From contig DDLS01000119.1 in assembly GCA_002340255.1 (NCBI GenBank), forward strand, positions 10,350-74,349: DNA of 64,000 bases, read 5' to 3'. Made by a program: the position numbers and the translations under genes. Position 1 is the first letter of the stretch. The number at the start of each line of letters is the position of its first letter. Below, piece after piece: positions 17,947 through 26,368 of the stretch. Under the pieces are notes generated by a model. That model had not been told where the DNA came from. It did not search any database and saw only the letters and a list, made by a program, of their open reading frames with translations. The DNA comes from Cyanobacteria bacterium UBA2566 (lineage in GTDB: Bacteria; Cyanobacteriota; Cyanobacteriia; Cyanobacteriales; Desertifilaceae).

Positions 17947-20022
17947 ATGAGTAATTATCCTTCCGTGTTGGCAGACCTTTTACAAAGGTTACCCCAACTG
18001 CGATCGCAAATCTATTTTAAGCCGTCTTTGACCGCCCTTTCCCATGCTATGGAAGATCAGGTCTTGGCTGGGGCTGGGGCCGATCAGCCCTTAGTCATTG
18101 CTAATTTCCAGCGAGAACGGTTTTATCGCCAAGAGTCTCATCGCTATCGCCGCATTGCTCAAAAAACTGACCAGGTTTATGTTCTGGCTGCTCCAGAAAC
18201 GGAATTTAAGAATGCTTCCCAAGAGTATGAAACGATTGCCTTTAGTTCCCAGGACGAACTCAAGCATGAATGGCATTTGGTGATTATTGGTCAACAGTAT
18301 GCCACGTGTTTAATTTGTCGCGAACGCGATCCGTCAGGGATGGGATTGCCCGAAATTCCCTTGATGACGATGGATCAAGCACGACGCTTTGAGGGCATTT
18401 GGACATTCGATCGCCAAATTTGCGAACAGGCAGCCCAGGCCTTACTGTCTCGAATTTTAGAGTATCGTCCGGAATTAGCGGCTAAAGTGGAACAAGCCCA
18501 AACCCGGATCACACAAGCGCCTGCCTGTCAGATCTCTCATCTCGATCCGGCTCCCTTCGCCGAGCGCCTAGTGACCTATTTACAAGCCGGTCAGTATAAA
18601 CTGGTGAAGGCCTATACCGCGATCGCCAACCAAGAGAAAAAAGAACGCTTAGTCAACTCCATTACTGATGCCATTCGTCGCTCCCTCAACCCAGAAGAAA
18701 TTTTTCAGATTGCTGCCAAAGAACTCGGTCAAGCGATGGAGAGCTGCCGCTGTCTAATTTATCCCTGTAAAGCGTCTCAAAAGCAGGTGACCATCGAATA
18801 TGAATACATGAACTCCCGTAAGCTCTCTTCCTTGAAAGGAAAAACTTGGCCCCTAACCGATCATCCCCTATTTTCCCATGTCATTAAGCAAAATCACCGC
18901 GCTTATCTGAGTAACTTAAACCCAGATGCCCTCAATCACCCTACCCTAACCGATCAAGTCACCCCCGCCAAAATCCATTCCTGGTTAATGGTTCCTGTAC
19001 TCTACAAAGAGGAACTTCTCGGAATGATTGAAATTCACCACTGTGGCGAGAGTTCTTATACTTGGGCATCGAGTCAACTAGAAATGGTTCAGGCGATCGC
19101 CTCCCAAATTGGGGTCGCCCTCATCCAAGCCCAGGCCTACGCTAACCTCGAAGACCTCAACCAACAACTCGAAGCCCTCGATCGCACCACCCGCAACTTG
19201 ATCGCCATCACCGGTCACGAACTGCGCACCCCACTCTCGACCATCCAAGTCTGTCTAGAAAGTTTAGCCAGTGAACCGGATATGCCCCAGGACTTGCGCC
19301 AGGTGATGCTCAATACCGCCCTAGATGATGCTGAACGCCTGCGAGAGCTGATCCAAGACTTCCTCACCCTTTCTCGCCTTGAAAGTGGCTCAGTAGACTG
19401 GAATCCCGAACCCCTACCTTTGGAAGAATGTATTGACCTGGCCATCAGCAGTATTCGCTCTCATCAACCCAATCAGGACTTACCCCAGATTATTACCCAT
19501 CTTCCCAGGACTCTACCCCTGGTTCACGTCGATGGAGAATGGTTAGTTGAAGTCTTATCCAAACTCCTTGATAACGCCTGTAAATTTACTCCATCCCCGG
19601 GACAGGTCACCATCCAAGCCATCTGTAGTACCCAGACCCAGCCATTTCAAGAGCGAGTTCCTCCCCAAAAACGACCGCAGAATAACCAACCCATGATTTT
19701 AGTCACCGTTGAAGACAGTGGTCGCGGGATTGAACCCAATCGCCTAGAAACGGTCTTCGATCGCTTTTATCAAGAAGAAGGGGCCCTACGTCGCAGTACC
19801 GGTGGTACGGGTCTCGGTTTAGCCATTTGCCGTCAAATCGTCACTAACTGGGGAGGACAGATTTGGGCTGAATCTGGAGGGAAAAACCAAGGCTCTCAAT
19901 TCCGATTTACCCTGCCTATCGCAGATAAAGGCTTATCCCAAGGCTCATCAAGAGGCTCATCAAGAGGCGATCGCCCCTCCCGTTCCCGTCGTCAGTCCCC
20001 CACTATTGAACGACACAAATAG
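17947..20022 (+). CDS. DICT-GAF sensor histidine kinase
   Basis: The 691-residue sensor kinase has a DICT sensory domain (residues ~1-190; DICT domains occur in cyanobacterial signalling proteins). It is followed by a GAF domain (~235-395, ending in AIASQIGVALIQAQAY), HisKA with phospho-acceptor His424 in ITGHELRTPLS, and a HATPase_c domain with the N box LLDNACKF, the G1 box DSGRGI and the G2 box GGTGLGLAICRQIV. The C-terminal ~40 residues are Ser/Arg-rich and low-complexity. There are no transmembrane segments, so it is likely a soluble sensor. No response regulator is adjacent; psaD follows 118 bases downstream on the same strand. Confidence 0.92.
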   Translation: MSNYPSVLADLLQRLPQLRSQIYFKPSLTALSHAMEDQVLAGAGADQPLVIANFQRERFYRQESHRYRRIAQKTDQVYVLAAPETEFKNASQEYETIAFSSQDELKHEWHLVIIGQQYATCLICRERDPSGMGLPEIPLMTMDQARRFEGIWTFDRQICEQAAQALLSRILEYRPELAAKVEQAQTRITQAPACQISHLDPAPFAERLVTYLQAGQYKLVKAYTAIANQEKKERLVNSITDAIRRSLNPEEIFQIAAKELGQAMESCRCLIYPCKASQKQVTIEYEYMNSRKLSSLKGKTWPLTDHPLFSHVIKQNHRAYLSNLNPDALNHPTLTDQVTPAKIHSWLMVPVLYKEELLGMIEIHHCGESSYTWASSQLEMVQAIASQIGVALIQAQAYANLEDLNQQLEALDRTTRNLIAITGHELRTPLSTIQVCLESLASEPDMPQDLRQVMLNTALDDAERLRELIQDFLTLSRLESGSVDWNPEPLPLEECIDLAISSIRSHQPNQDLPQIITHLPRTLPLVHVDGEWLVEVLSKLLDNACKFTPSPGQVTIQAICSTQTQPFQERVPPQKRPQNNQPMILVTVEDSGRGIEPNRLETVFDRFYQEEGALRRSTGGTGLGLAICRQIVTNWGGQIWAESGGKNQGSQFRFTLPIADKGLSQGSSRGSSRGDRPSRSRRQSPTIERHK

Positions 20023-20140
20023 AGCTTCCTGCCTATGAATTATGAACAACTGTAACAGTTCCTAACAAAATCTCTAGTCCACCCCCATCTCAGTGATACG
20101 ATGCCATAAAAATCTTGGTTTAGAGGAGAGAGCTGTAACC

Positions 20141-20566
20141 ATGAGTGAGACACTGACCGGACAAGCTCCCCTATTCGGGGGAAGTACTGGTGGACTACTC
20201 ACCAAAGCATCAGTAGAAGAAAAATACGCCATCACTTGGACATCGCCCAAAGCCCAAGTCTTTGAGATGCCCACTGGTGGTGCAGCCACTATGCAACAAG
20301 GTGAAAACCTTCTGTATCTGGCTCGCAAAGAACAATGCTTGGCCCTCGCCTATCGCCAACTGCGGCCCAAATTTAAGATCAACGATTATAAAATTTACCG
20401 GGTTTATCCCAATGGTGAAATTCAGTATCTTCATCCCGCAGATGGTGTGTTCCCTGAAAAAGTGAACGAAGGTCGGGAATTTGTCGGTAAAATTGACCGC
20501 AATATCGGCAGCAATCCTGAGCCAGCAACCCTTAAATTTAGTGGTAAACAACCCTACGAAGTTTAA
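20141..20566 (+). CDS. psaD: Photosystem I reaction center subunit II (PsaD)
   Basis: This is the 141-residue PsaD, the stromal PSI subunit that forms the ferredoxin docking site. Typical sequence includes GQAPLFGGSTGGLL near the N-terminus, AQVFEMPTGGAATM, and the basic region AYRQLRPKFKINDYKIYRVYP. The ATG at 20141, preceded by a GAGGAGAG-type ribosome site, gives the standard N-terminus MSETLTGQ; the frame stays open 48 bases upstream without family sequence. A strong intrinsic terminator follows. The gene is monocistronic, as usual for psaD. Confidence 0.98.
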   Translation: MSETLTGQAPLFGGSTGGLLTKASVEEKYAITWTSPKAQVFEMPTGGAATMQQGENLLYLARKEQCLALAYRQLRPKFKINDYKIYRVYPNGEIQYLHPADGVFPEKVNEGREFVGKIDRNIGSNPEPATLKFSGKQPYEV

Positions 20567-20633
20567 GGCACTCGACTCATATTCCTTGAGTACAGGCAGC
20601 GAAAGACTTCCCTAGAGGGTGTTTTTCGTCTCG

Positions 20634-20664
20634 AAAAGGGCGATCTTGGCGATCGCCCTTTTTT
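20634..20664 (+). terminator. Intrinsic terminator after psaD
   Basis: GGGCGATC (20638-20645) pairs perfectly with GATCGCCC (20651-20658) across a 5-base loop and is followed by six T (20659-20664). A-run bases before the stem extend the pairing. It lies 68 bases after the psaD stop. This is a textbook Rho-independent terminator, and its stem includes a HIP1-like core. Confidence 0.88.
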
Positions 20665-20821
20665 GTATAGCCAAAGCCCATCAAAAAAAGAACGTGATAT
20701 CAAGTCTGGTGAATCAGATAGACTATCTCATTGCAAGTGGAACGGAGGGAAATGAAGCAATCTCCTCCATTTCTGTAATCTTGGCCTTTTATAGCGAACC
20801 TTCCTTATCCCCTCATTCAGG

Positions 20822-22408
20822 CTACTTTGCGCGCCCTTTCGGTAAAACCGTTCTCCAATTCGTTCTCGCTCGCTTTAACTGCTGCTCCGTCACCTTAGCG
20901 CCAGTTAAATTCGCCCCACATAAATTCGCCCCATTCAAATTTGCACTACTCAAATAGGCATAACTCAAATCAGCACCCCGCAGATCCGCCCCCTCCAAAT
21001 TCGCATAATTAAAATAAGCGCGACTCAAATTCGCATCTCGCAAAATCGTCTGTTTTAAACGCGCCTTTGTAAAATCCGAACGAAACAAATTGGCACGAGT
21101 GAAATTCGTCTTCACAAACTTACATTCTCGGAAATTCGCCTCTGGAAATACCATTTCCTGAAGATTAAGGGCACTCAAATCATGATCCACAAAATCCCTA
21201 CGCCCCTTAGCATAATAAGTGAGCAACTCTTGCTCCTTCAAACGAGTGGGAATCTTTGGCTTATTTGCTCCCGCACTTCCCCCCGAAGTTGGGCCAGAAT
21301 TTGCTTGAGTTGAAATTGAGGTATTAGAAAGTCCTGTATTACCACCTCGCAACCTGGATTGGCGCGAACGAATCGATACCCCGAAACGAGAGAGATGGCT
21401 ACTTGGGCCAGAATTCCCGGTATTACGACCTCCTGTCCCCCTAGAAGAGGTCTCTGTTGTCGGTTTTACTGGCCCCGTTAACATCCCTTGGGCTAAACTA
21501 TCCAAATAAGGCTCTAACTCTAAAGCCTTCAAAATATCTTGGGCACACTGATAGCGATGTTTAACTGACCCATCGAGCATTTTCTTCAACACGCGAGTTA
21601 AATGATCGCTAATTTGTACCTGTCTTTCCCAAAGAATTTCGCCTGTCGCCGGATCGTAGCCCAAATCCTTTGGAGATTTAGCAGTTAACAAATAAATACA
21701 AGTTACACCCACTGCATAAATATCGCTGGCATAAACGGGTCTCAGAGCCATCTGTTCTGGGGGGGCATATCCTGGAGTCCCAATGGCAAAAGCCGTTAGA
21801 GCGGTTTGTTCCGAACTATTATCTACTGCTGTAGGATTCACCTGATCCTTAACTGCTCCAAAATCAATCAAGACCAACTTCTTATCCTGATTGCGGCGAA
21901 TCAAATTAGCGGGTTTAATATCTCGATGAATAACCTGATTGGAGTGAATATACTCAATTACCGGCAACAGCTCACTTAAAAATTGCTTAATTCCTGCTTC
22001 GGTAAATGGCCCTCCCCGTTTTACCTCTCGGCTTAAGGTTGCTCCGCTAATGTACTCCTGAACCAAATAAAATTCCTGTTCAGTTTCAAAATAATCGAGC
22101 AAACCAGGTAACTGTGGGTGATTGCCAATTTTACCCAAGGTCTTTGCTTCTCGCCGAAACAGCTCTCTAGCCATTTGCAGGGTTTGAGGAGATGTAGAAG
22201 CCGGGCGCAATTGCTTAATCACACAATAGGGATTCCCTGGAAGGGATAAATTTTGAGCCAGAAAAGTTGCCCCAAATCCACCTTGTCCCAAGAGTTTAGA
22301 GATATGATAACGTTCTCGAAGCAGGAGTTTGGAGCCACAAGCAGCACAAACTTGAGCATTGGGAGAATTTTCTGGATTTGGACAAACCGGGTTAACGCAG
22401 TAGCTCAT
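20822..22408 (-). CDS. SpkB-like serine/threonine protein kinase with pentapeptide repeats
   Basis: The 528-residue Hanks-type kinase has three parts. The N-terminal ~25 residues form a zinc-ribbon-like Cys motif (Cys4, Cys9, Cys21, Cys24). The kinase domain (residues ~32-300) has the glycine loop LLGQGGFGATF, catalytic HRDIKPANLI (Asp163) and LIDFGAVKD. After a Ser/Thr/Gly-rich linker (~305-385) come about twenty pentapeptide repeats of the A(N/D)LxX type. The same three-part plan is known in Synechocystis SpkB. The pentapeptide part would form a right-handed quadrilateral helix for protein binding. It is convergent with psaD. The target is unknown. Confidence 0.93.
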   Translation of the reverse strand: MSYCVNPVCPNPENSPNAQVCAACGSKLLLRERYHISKLLGQGGFGATFLAQNLSLPGNPYCVIKQLRPASTSPQTLQMARELFRREAKTLGKIGNHPQLPGLLDYFETEQEFYLVQEYISGATLSREVKRGGPFTEAGIKQFLSELLPVIEYIHSNQVIHRDIKPANLIRRNQDKKLVLIDFGAVKDQVNPTAVDNSSEQTALTAFAIGTPGYAPPEQMALRPVYASDIYAVGVTCIYLLTAKSPKDLGYDPATGEILWERQVQISDHLTRVLKKMLDGSVKHRYQCAQDILKALELEPYLDSLAQGMLTGPVKPTTETSSRGTGGRNTGNSGPSSHLSRFGVSIRSRQSRLRGGNTGLSNTSISTQANSGPTSGGSAGANKPKIPTRLKEQELLTYYAKGRRDFVDHDLSALNLQEMVFPEANFRECKFVKTNFTRANLFRSDFTKARLKQTILRDANLSRAYFNYANLEGADLRGADLSYAYLSSANLNGANLCGANLTGAKVTEQQLKRARTNWRTVLPKGRAK

Positions 22409-22976
22409 TGAGGCCTTACTCGCTTCTTAAGTTTGACTGCCAGGATAGGGCTATCCTAGATTGATTATGACGCAAGTTAAGCAGGTGTTCGATCGTCATT
22501 GTCGCTCTAATTACTACCTTTATCTGGGAGTTGAGAGTAATTATACCAAGCGACTGGCAGAGCAATCCAATCATCAATCACAATCTAGGTATGACTTTTG
22601 AGTTATGCATCCCTATTTATCATCATACATGCTCTTTCAAGAACTTGACAGTTAACATGGGGTAATGTCAACGCCTAAATTTCTCGGCGCGCACAGATCT
22701 CATCAGCAACTGTAATCCAACTCTTATCTATGTAAGCCTCCCACGTCGCTTCAATATGATTCTCATCTATTTTCCTTAATGAGGGTCAGCACAAGGGTCA
22801 TCATACCGCAGCCTATATGTCGCATAAGGTCAATCTCTGTATAGTATTGGATAAGGAGATCGCTATAGATTGGGTCAAAACAGCAACTTCTGCGTATTCC
22901 CAAACCCTTCATTTATGTGGTTATGTGGTGATTTTTTCCAATTACCCGTTAGCATACCTGAAAATCTGCAATTCCT
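22409..22976. other. 568-base intergenic region without a recognised gene
   Basis: This gap separates the start of the SpkB-like kinase (-) from the 3' end of the HxlR gene (-). No frame in it shows family resemblance and I see no tRNA-like cloverleaf. A CATAAT-like -10 candidate (minus strand, around 22460-22466) could serve the kinase gene. The rest is AT-rich with no heptamer or palindrome repeats. An unrecognised small RNA cannot be excluded. Confidence 0.5.
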
Positions 22977-23339
22977 CTAGATATTATTAGCTTCTGACCA
23001 ATTTTTGAGTTCTTCCAAAAAGCAGAGGGCAGTTTGGCCAAACTCGGTGATTTGGTAGGCGACGGCGATGGGGCGATCGCTCACTACTTCCCGTTTGACC
23101 AAACCCGATTCTTCCATTTCTTGCAGGCGCTGGCTCACCATCTTTTTACTGGCTCCCCCTAACTGTCGCACCAAATCATTGAATCGCACCGGGCCATCTT
23201 TGAGATGCCAGAGAATTGAGCCTTTCCATTTGCCCCCCAATACGCGCATTCCTCGCTCGATCGGGCAGGGTTCTAAACAAGGTTCTACTGCACTCTTGCG
23301 ACCCTTGCTATCTGTAGTGATGTTGGTAACAGTACTCAT
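22977..23339 (-). CDS. HxlR-family transcriptional regulator
   Basis: The 120-residue winged-helix regulator of the HxlR/DUF24 family has the signature CPIERGMRVLGGKWKGSILW followed by GPVRFNDLVRQL and the recognition-helix region KKMVSQRLQEMEESGLVKR. HxlR regulators such as YodB and HypR sense electrophiles or oxidants through Cys near the N-terminus; here Cys21 and Cys25 are candidates. It is transcribed divergently from the GST/peroxiredoxin/mdaB genes across a 165-base region with repeated TACT-type motifs, so it probably controls them and itself. Confidence 0.92.
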   Translation of the reverse strand: MSTVTNITTDSKGRKSAVEPCLEPCPIERGMRVLGGKWKGSILWHLKDGPVRFNDLVRQLGGASKKMVSQRLQEMEESGLVKREVVSDRPIAVAYQITEFGQTALCFLEELKNWSEANNI

Positions 23340-23347
23340 AATAAACC

Positions 23348-23397
23348 TGGTTACTAAAAGTATACTGGTTGACGCTAGTTACTAGATTATTTATCTT
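23348..23397 (+). promoter_or_regulatory. Divergent promoter/operator region of the HxlR-GST cassette
   Basis: Toward the GST gene there is a good sigma70-type promoter, TTGACG (23369-23374), 17 bases, then TATCTT (23392-23397). Toward hxlR, TATACT (complement of 23359-23364) could be a -10 box. Overlapping both are TTACTAAAAGTA (an inverted TACT/AGTA pair) and a second copy, AGTTACTAG. HxlR-family operators of the YodB type are TACT-N7-AGTA-like, so this is a candidate operator by analogy. Confidence 0.55.
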
Positions 23398-23504
23398 AAG
23401 ACATATAGCTCACCTGCACCATCACTGGCCGGATTTTGGGATGACGACAAGCACTAGCCGTCTCCTGTATCCGATTTACAATCCTTTCATGATCAGAGGT
23501 TGTT

Positions 23505-24209
23505 ATGGCATCCCCCGATATTCATCTGTACACCGCTTCCACGATGAATGGTTGGAAGCCCGTCATCTTTCTCGAAGAGGCGGAGGTTGAATACGAACTG
23601 ACCTACATTGACTTTGGGAAAAAAGAGCAAAAATCTGAGTGGTATATGAAGCTCAATCCCAATGGCCGCATTCCGACCATTGTCGATCGCAGCAATGATG
23701 ACTTTGTCGTTTTCGAGTCGGGAGCAATTCTCTGGTATCTCGCCCAAAAGTACCAGAAGTTTCTTCCCCTCGACGAAAAAGCCCGGTCTCAAGCCTTGCA
23801 ATGGCTGATGTTTCAAATGAGTGGCATTGGGCCAATGATGGGGCAAGCCATGTACTTTCAACGCATTGCCGCCCCTAAAGGAATTGAAGACCAATACGCG
23901 ATCGATCGCTACGTGGCTGAGTCGCGGAGATTGCTAGAAGTTCTAGACGAGCAACTCGAAGGCAAAGCCTACTTATTAGGAGACGACTTTACCATCGTCG
24001 ATATGGCCACGTATCCCTGGGCGCGATCGTACCCTTGGGCAAAAGTTTCCATTGAGGGACTCGATAACCTGCAAGCTTGGTGCGATCGCATTGATGCTCG
24101 ACCTGCCACTCAAAAGGCTGTCACGATTCCTAAACCCTTCCCAGCATTTTTTGGCAAAGGGGATGAAGCCGCTTCCCAAGCCGAAAATGCCTCACGGTTT
24201 AATGCGTAA
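23505..24209 (+). CDS. Glutathione S-transferase family protein (YfcG/Nu-like)
   Basis: The 234-residue soluble GST has an N-terminal thioredoxin-fold domain. YTASTMNGWKPVIFLEE is its glutathione-site start; NPNGRIPTIVDRS and VFESGAILWYLAQKY hold the cis-Pro and the Glu-Ser glutathione contacts. An all-helical C-terminal domain with DDFTIVDMATYPWA and WCDRIDARPATQKA follows. The pattern resembles the YfcG/Nu-class enzymes, which often have disulfide-bond reductase activity. It is the first gene of a redox cassette behind the divergent HxlR promoter. Confidence 0.93.
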   Translation: MASPDIHLYTASTMNGWKPVIFLEEAEVEYELTYIDFGKKEQKSEWYMKLNPNGRIPTIVDRSNDDFVVFESGAILWYLAQKYQKFLPLDEKARSQALQWLMFQMSGIGPMMGQAMYFQRIAAPKGIEDQYAIDRYVAESRRLLEVLDEQLEGKAYLLGDDFTIVDMATYPWARSYPWAKVSIEGLDNLQAWCDRIDARPATQKAVTIPKPFPAFFGKGDEAASQAENASRFNA

Positions 24210-24241
24210 ACGAACACTTAATACTCGTTGGAGAATTTAAC

Positions 24242-24886
24242 ATGACCCTCGCAAACGACTTAAACGCTCACAAGCAACAATTTCGCAGTAATGTTCCCCA
24301 AGAAACACAGAATGTAATGCAGCAGGCTACCACTGACTTAGGGGACTCCGGCATTCTCGAGCAAACTCTCAAGGTAGGCGATACCATTCCAGACTTCACT
24401 TTGCCAAACGCTACAGGGAAACCTGTGAATGTTAAAGAACTTTTAACGAAAGGCCCTGTAGCGATCGCATTCTATCGGGGCGGTTGGTGTCCCTACTGCA
24501 ACCTAGAACTCAAGGCATTGCAAAATGCCCTGGCAAGTATTGAAGAGACTGGAGCCACTCTAGTCGCCATTTCACCCGAAACTCCAGATAATTCCTTAAC
24601 CACGCAAGAGAAAAATGAGTTAGCGTTTCCCGTCTTAAGTGATGTAGATAATCAAATCGCTCGACAATTTGGGCTGGTCTTTAAGTTACCTGCTTCTCTG
24701 CTCCCTATTTATCAAAGTTTCGGCATTGATGTGGCGGCTCATAATGGCAATGACCATTTTGAATTACCCATTCCCGCCACCTATGTCGTCCAACCCAATG
24801 GCAAAATTGTGTATGCCTTTGCAGATGTCGATTACACCAAACGGGCAGAACCCAGTGCTATTGTAGATGCTTTAAAAGGGCTGTAA
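24242..24886 (+). CDS. Peroxiredoxin-like AhpC/TSA family protein
   Basis: The 214 residues match the peroxiredoxin-like group of the thioredoxin superfamily: an N-terminal helical part (~1-45), then VGDTIPDFTLPNATGK, and the CxxC active site GGWCPYCN (Cys83 and Cys86). The position matches the peroxidatic site of PrxQ-type enzymes, and the C-terminal PIPATYVVQPNGKIVYAF is typical. It would reduce peroxides or disulfides in the cytosol. It follows the GST gene by 32 bases and precedes the mdaB remnant by 46 bases, so it is probably in one transcript with both, regulated by the HxlR protein. Confidence 0.92.
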   Translation: MTLANDLNAHKQQFRSNVPQETQNVMQQATTDLGDSGILEQTLKVGDTIPDFTLPNATGKPVNVKELLTKGPVAIAFYRGGWCPYCNLELKALQNALASIEETGATLVAISPETPDNSLTTQEKNELAFPVLSDVDNQIARQFGLVFKLPASLLPIYQSFGIDVAAHNGNDHFELPIPATYVVQPNGKIVYAFADVDYTKRAEPSAIVDALKGL

Positions 24887-24932
24887 TAAATTCGATTGCC
24901 CTTATCAACCATAACCCCAGGAAATTTTAACC

Positions 24933-25525
24933 ATGCCCAATATCTTCATCATCAATGGCCACGAAGAATATGCCATCTCCCCGGACAAACTCAACGCCGC
25001 GTTAGTTGAAAAAGCCCAAACTCTTCTGAGTGCCAAAGGATATACCCTCAAAATCACCACGATGAAAGATGATTACGACATTGAAGAAGAAATCGCCAAA
25101 CACCAGTGGGCTGATGCGATTATTCTCCAAACTCCCGTAAATTGGATGGGGGTGACATGGAGCTTCAAAAAATACATGGATTATGTGTATTCTGCTGGTC
25201 TGGATAGTCGGCTCTGTAACGGTGATGGCAGAACTCGCAAAGACCCCAGCAAGCAATATGGCACGGGTGGAACGTTGACTGGTAAACAATACATGCTTTC
25301 CCTGACGTTTAACGCACCTAAAGAAGCCTTTAACGATCCCAATCAGGGTTATTTGAAGGCAAAAGTGTAGATGATTTGTTCTGGCCGATGCATCTTAACT
25401 TTAAGTTTTTTGACATGGAGCCTTTGCCGACCTTTGTTTGTTTTGATGTGATGAAAAACCCAGATATTGAAAATGATTTTATCCGGTTTGAATCCCCTCT
25501 CGATCGGCACTTCAAAGGATCTTAG
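24933..25525 (+). pseudogene. mdaB: MdaB-type NAD(P)H quinone oxidoreductase, frameshifted
   Basis: The flavodoxin-fold reductase starts normally at ATG 24933 (MPNIFIINGHEEYA) and keeps WADAIILQTPVNWMGVTWSF. It is read in one frame to a TAG at 25368-25370 (145 residues). From the A-run at 25361-25364 the family sequence continues in another frame: SVDDLFWPMHLNFKFFDMEP to a TAG at 25523-25525. One added A in the AAAA run would restore a protein of about 197 residues, the normal MdaB length. It is either a recent frameshift pseudogene or a sequencing error. MdaB reduces quinones by two electrons and fits the redox cassette. Confidence 0.88.
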
Positions 25526-25594
25526 ACAGCTCCACTAAAAAACGTCAGTTTTGGTTAAGCGATCGCCATCTCCGAAAATGCCAGAACAGGGATA

Positions 25595-25608
25595 CAGCGC
25601 TTTGCGCT
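25595..25608. repeat. AGCGC-TTT-GCGCT palindrome
   Basis: CAGCGCTTTGCGCT is a perfect copy of the interspersed palindrome. It lies in the 203-base gap between the mdaB remnant and the DUF1810 gene, next to GGGTGGAGAAATGGAGG, a poor heptamer-like stretch. No gene is seen in this gap. Confidence 0.7.
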
Positions 25609-25728
25609 CTGGGTGGAGAAATGGAGGAATGAGGAATTGAACAACAGCCCTTATCTAGCGAGTGAGCGATTCTAGGTATCTTTAAAAAACAGTCCTTTAT
25701 GTACGGCATAGCAGAGGAAACTGCTGTA

Positions 25729-26166
25729 TCATCCCTCGCCTCCTAACAACTCCAACGTTTTGGTATCTCGTTCCCCGTTGTAAAACCGATCCAACACTTG
25801 CACAAACACAGAATCAGATGGTGACACGGCTGAAAATAAGGTGGCACACGATCGCAATTTTAGGTCATCAGGGGAGCTAAAGATGTCATGTGCCGATCGC
25901 CCAGCGATCCCTAAAACGGTTGTTGTACATTCGAGCAGGCGATCGCCTAAAACTGGATGCTCTAAATAGGCTCTAGCTTCATCTAGACTTTGGATGGCAT
26001 ACTTTTGTGACATCAGGCTAAAACCCAAGCCTTGATACTGGGGGAAAATGTACCACATCCAATGAGATTTCTTCTCACCGGCTCTCAGTTCAGCCAAGAC
26101 TTTCTCATAGATTGTCGCTTGTGCGCCTAGGAAACGTTTCAGGTTGTAGCGATCGCCGTTCATCAT
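25729..26166 (-). CDS. DUF1810 family protein
   Basis: The 145-residue soluble protein belongs to the DUF1810 family. Characteristic segments are NLKRFLGAQATIYEKVLAEL, HWMWYIFPQYQGLG, SQKYAIQSLDEARAYLEHPV and LLECTTTVLGI, with the C-terminal DDLKLRSCATLFSAV. The biochemical role of this family is not known to me. It stands apart from the FAD monooxygenase gene by about 200 bases of AT-rich DNA, so it is probably transcribed on its own. Two adjacent Met codons (26166 and 26163) are possible starts. Confidence 0.9.
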   Translation of the reverse strand: MMNGDRYNLKRFLGAQATIYEKVLAELRAGEKKSHWMWYIFPQYQGLGFSLMSQKYAIQSLDEARAYLEHPVLGDRLLECTTTVLGIAGRSAHDIFSSPDDLKLRSCATLFSAVSPSDSVFVQVLDRFYNGERDTKTLELLGGEG

Positions 26167-26368
26167 CGGGTTTATAACGAATTAGATATCCATGAATACA
26201 CAATTCAGCATAACTGAGAATACGGGATGGCACAATTATTTGACATTATTGAAGATAAATACCAGTCAATATAACTGACTAAAAGACGCTGCTCTAGAAC
26301 TGCGTTCATATATTGACTCAATAATCGCTGCTTTGAGTTAGTTAACCACAAGAGAGATACATCCAATC

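Noticed and set aside
20027..20140. HLR1 (RpaB-binding) elements before psaD
   Set aside because: GTTACAGTTGTTCATAA on the minus strand resembles half an HLR1 site, but the second half has three mismatches, so I do not claim it.
22409..22976. tRNA or structured RNA in the longest gene-free stretch
   Set aside because: I found no acceptor stem, T-loop (TTCGA-like) or anticodon arm that could form a tRNA, and no riboswitch core.
23369..23590. A plus-strand frame overlapping the GST start
   Set aside because: It has no family similarity and overlaps the promoter and the first codons of the GST gene.
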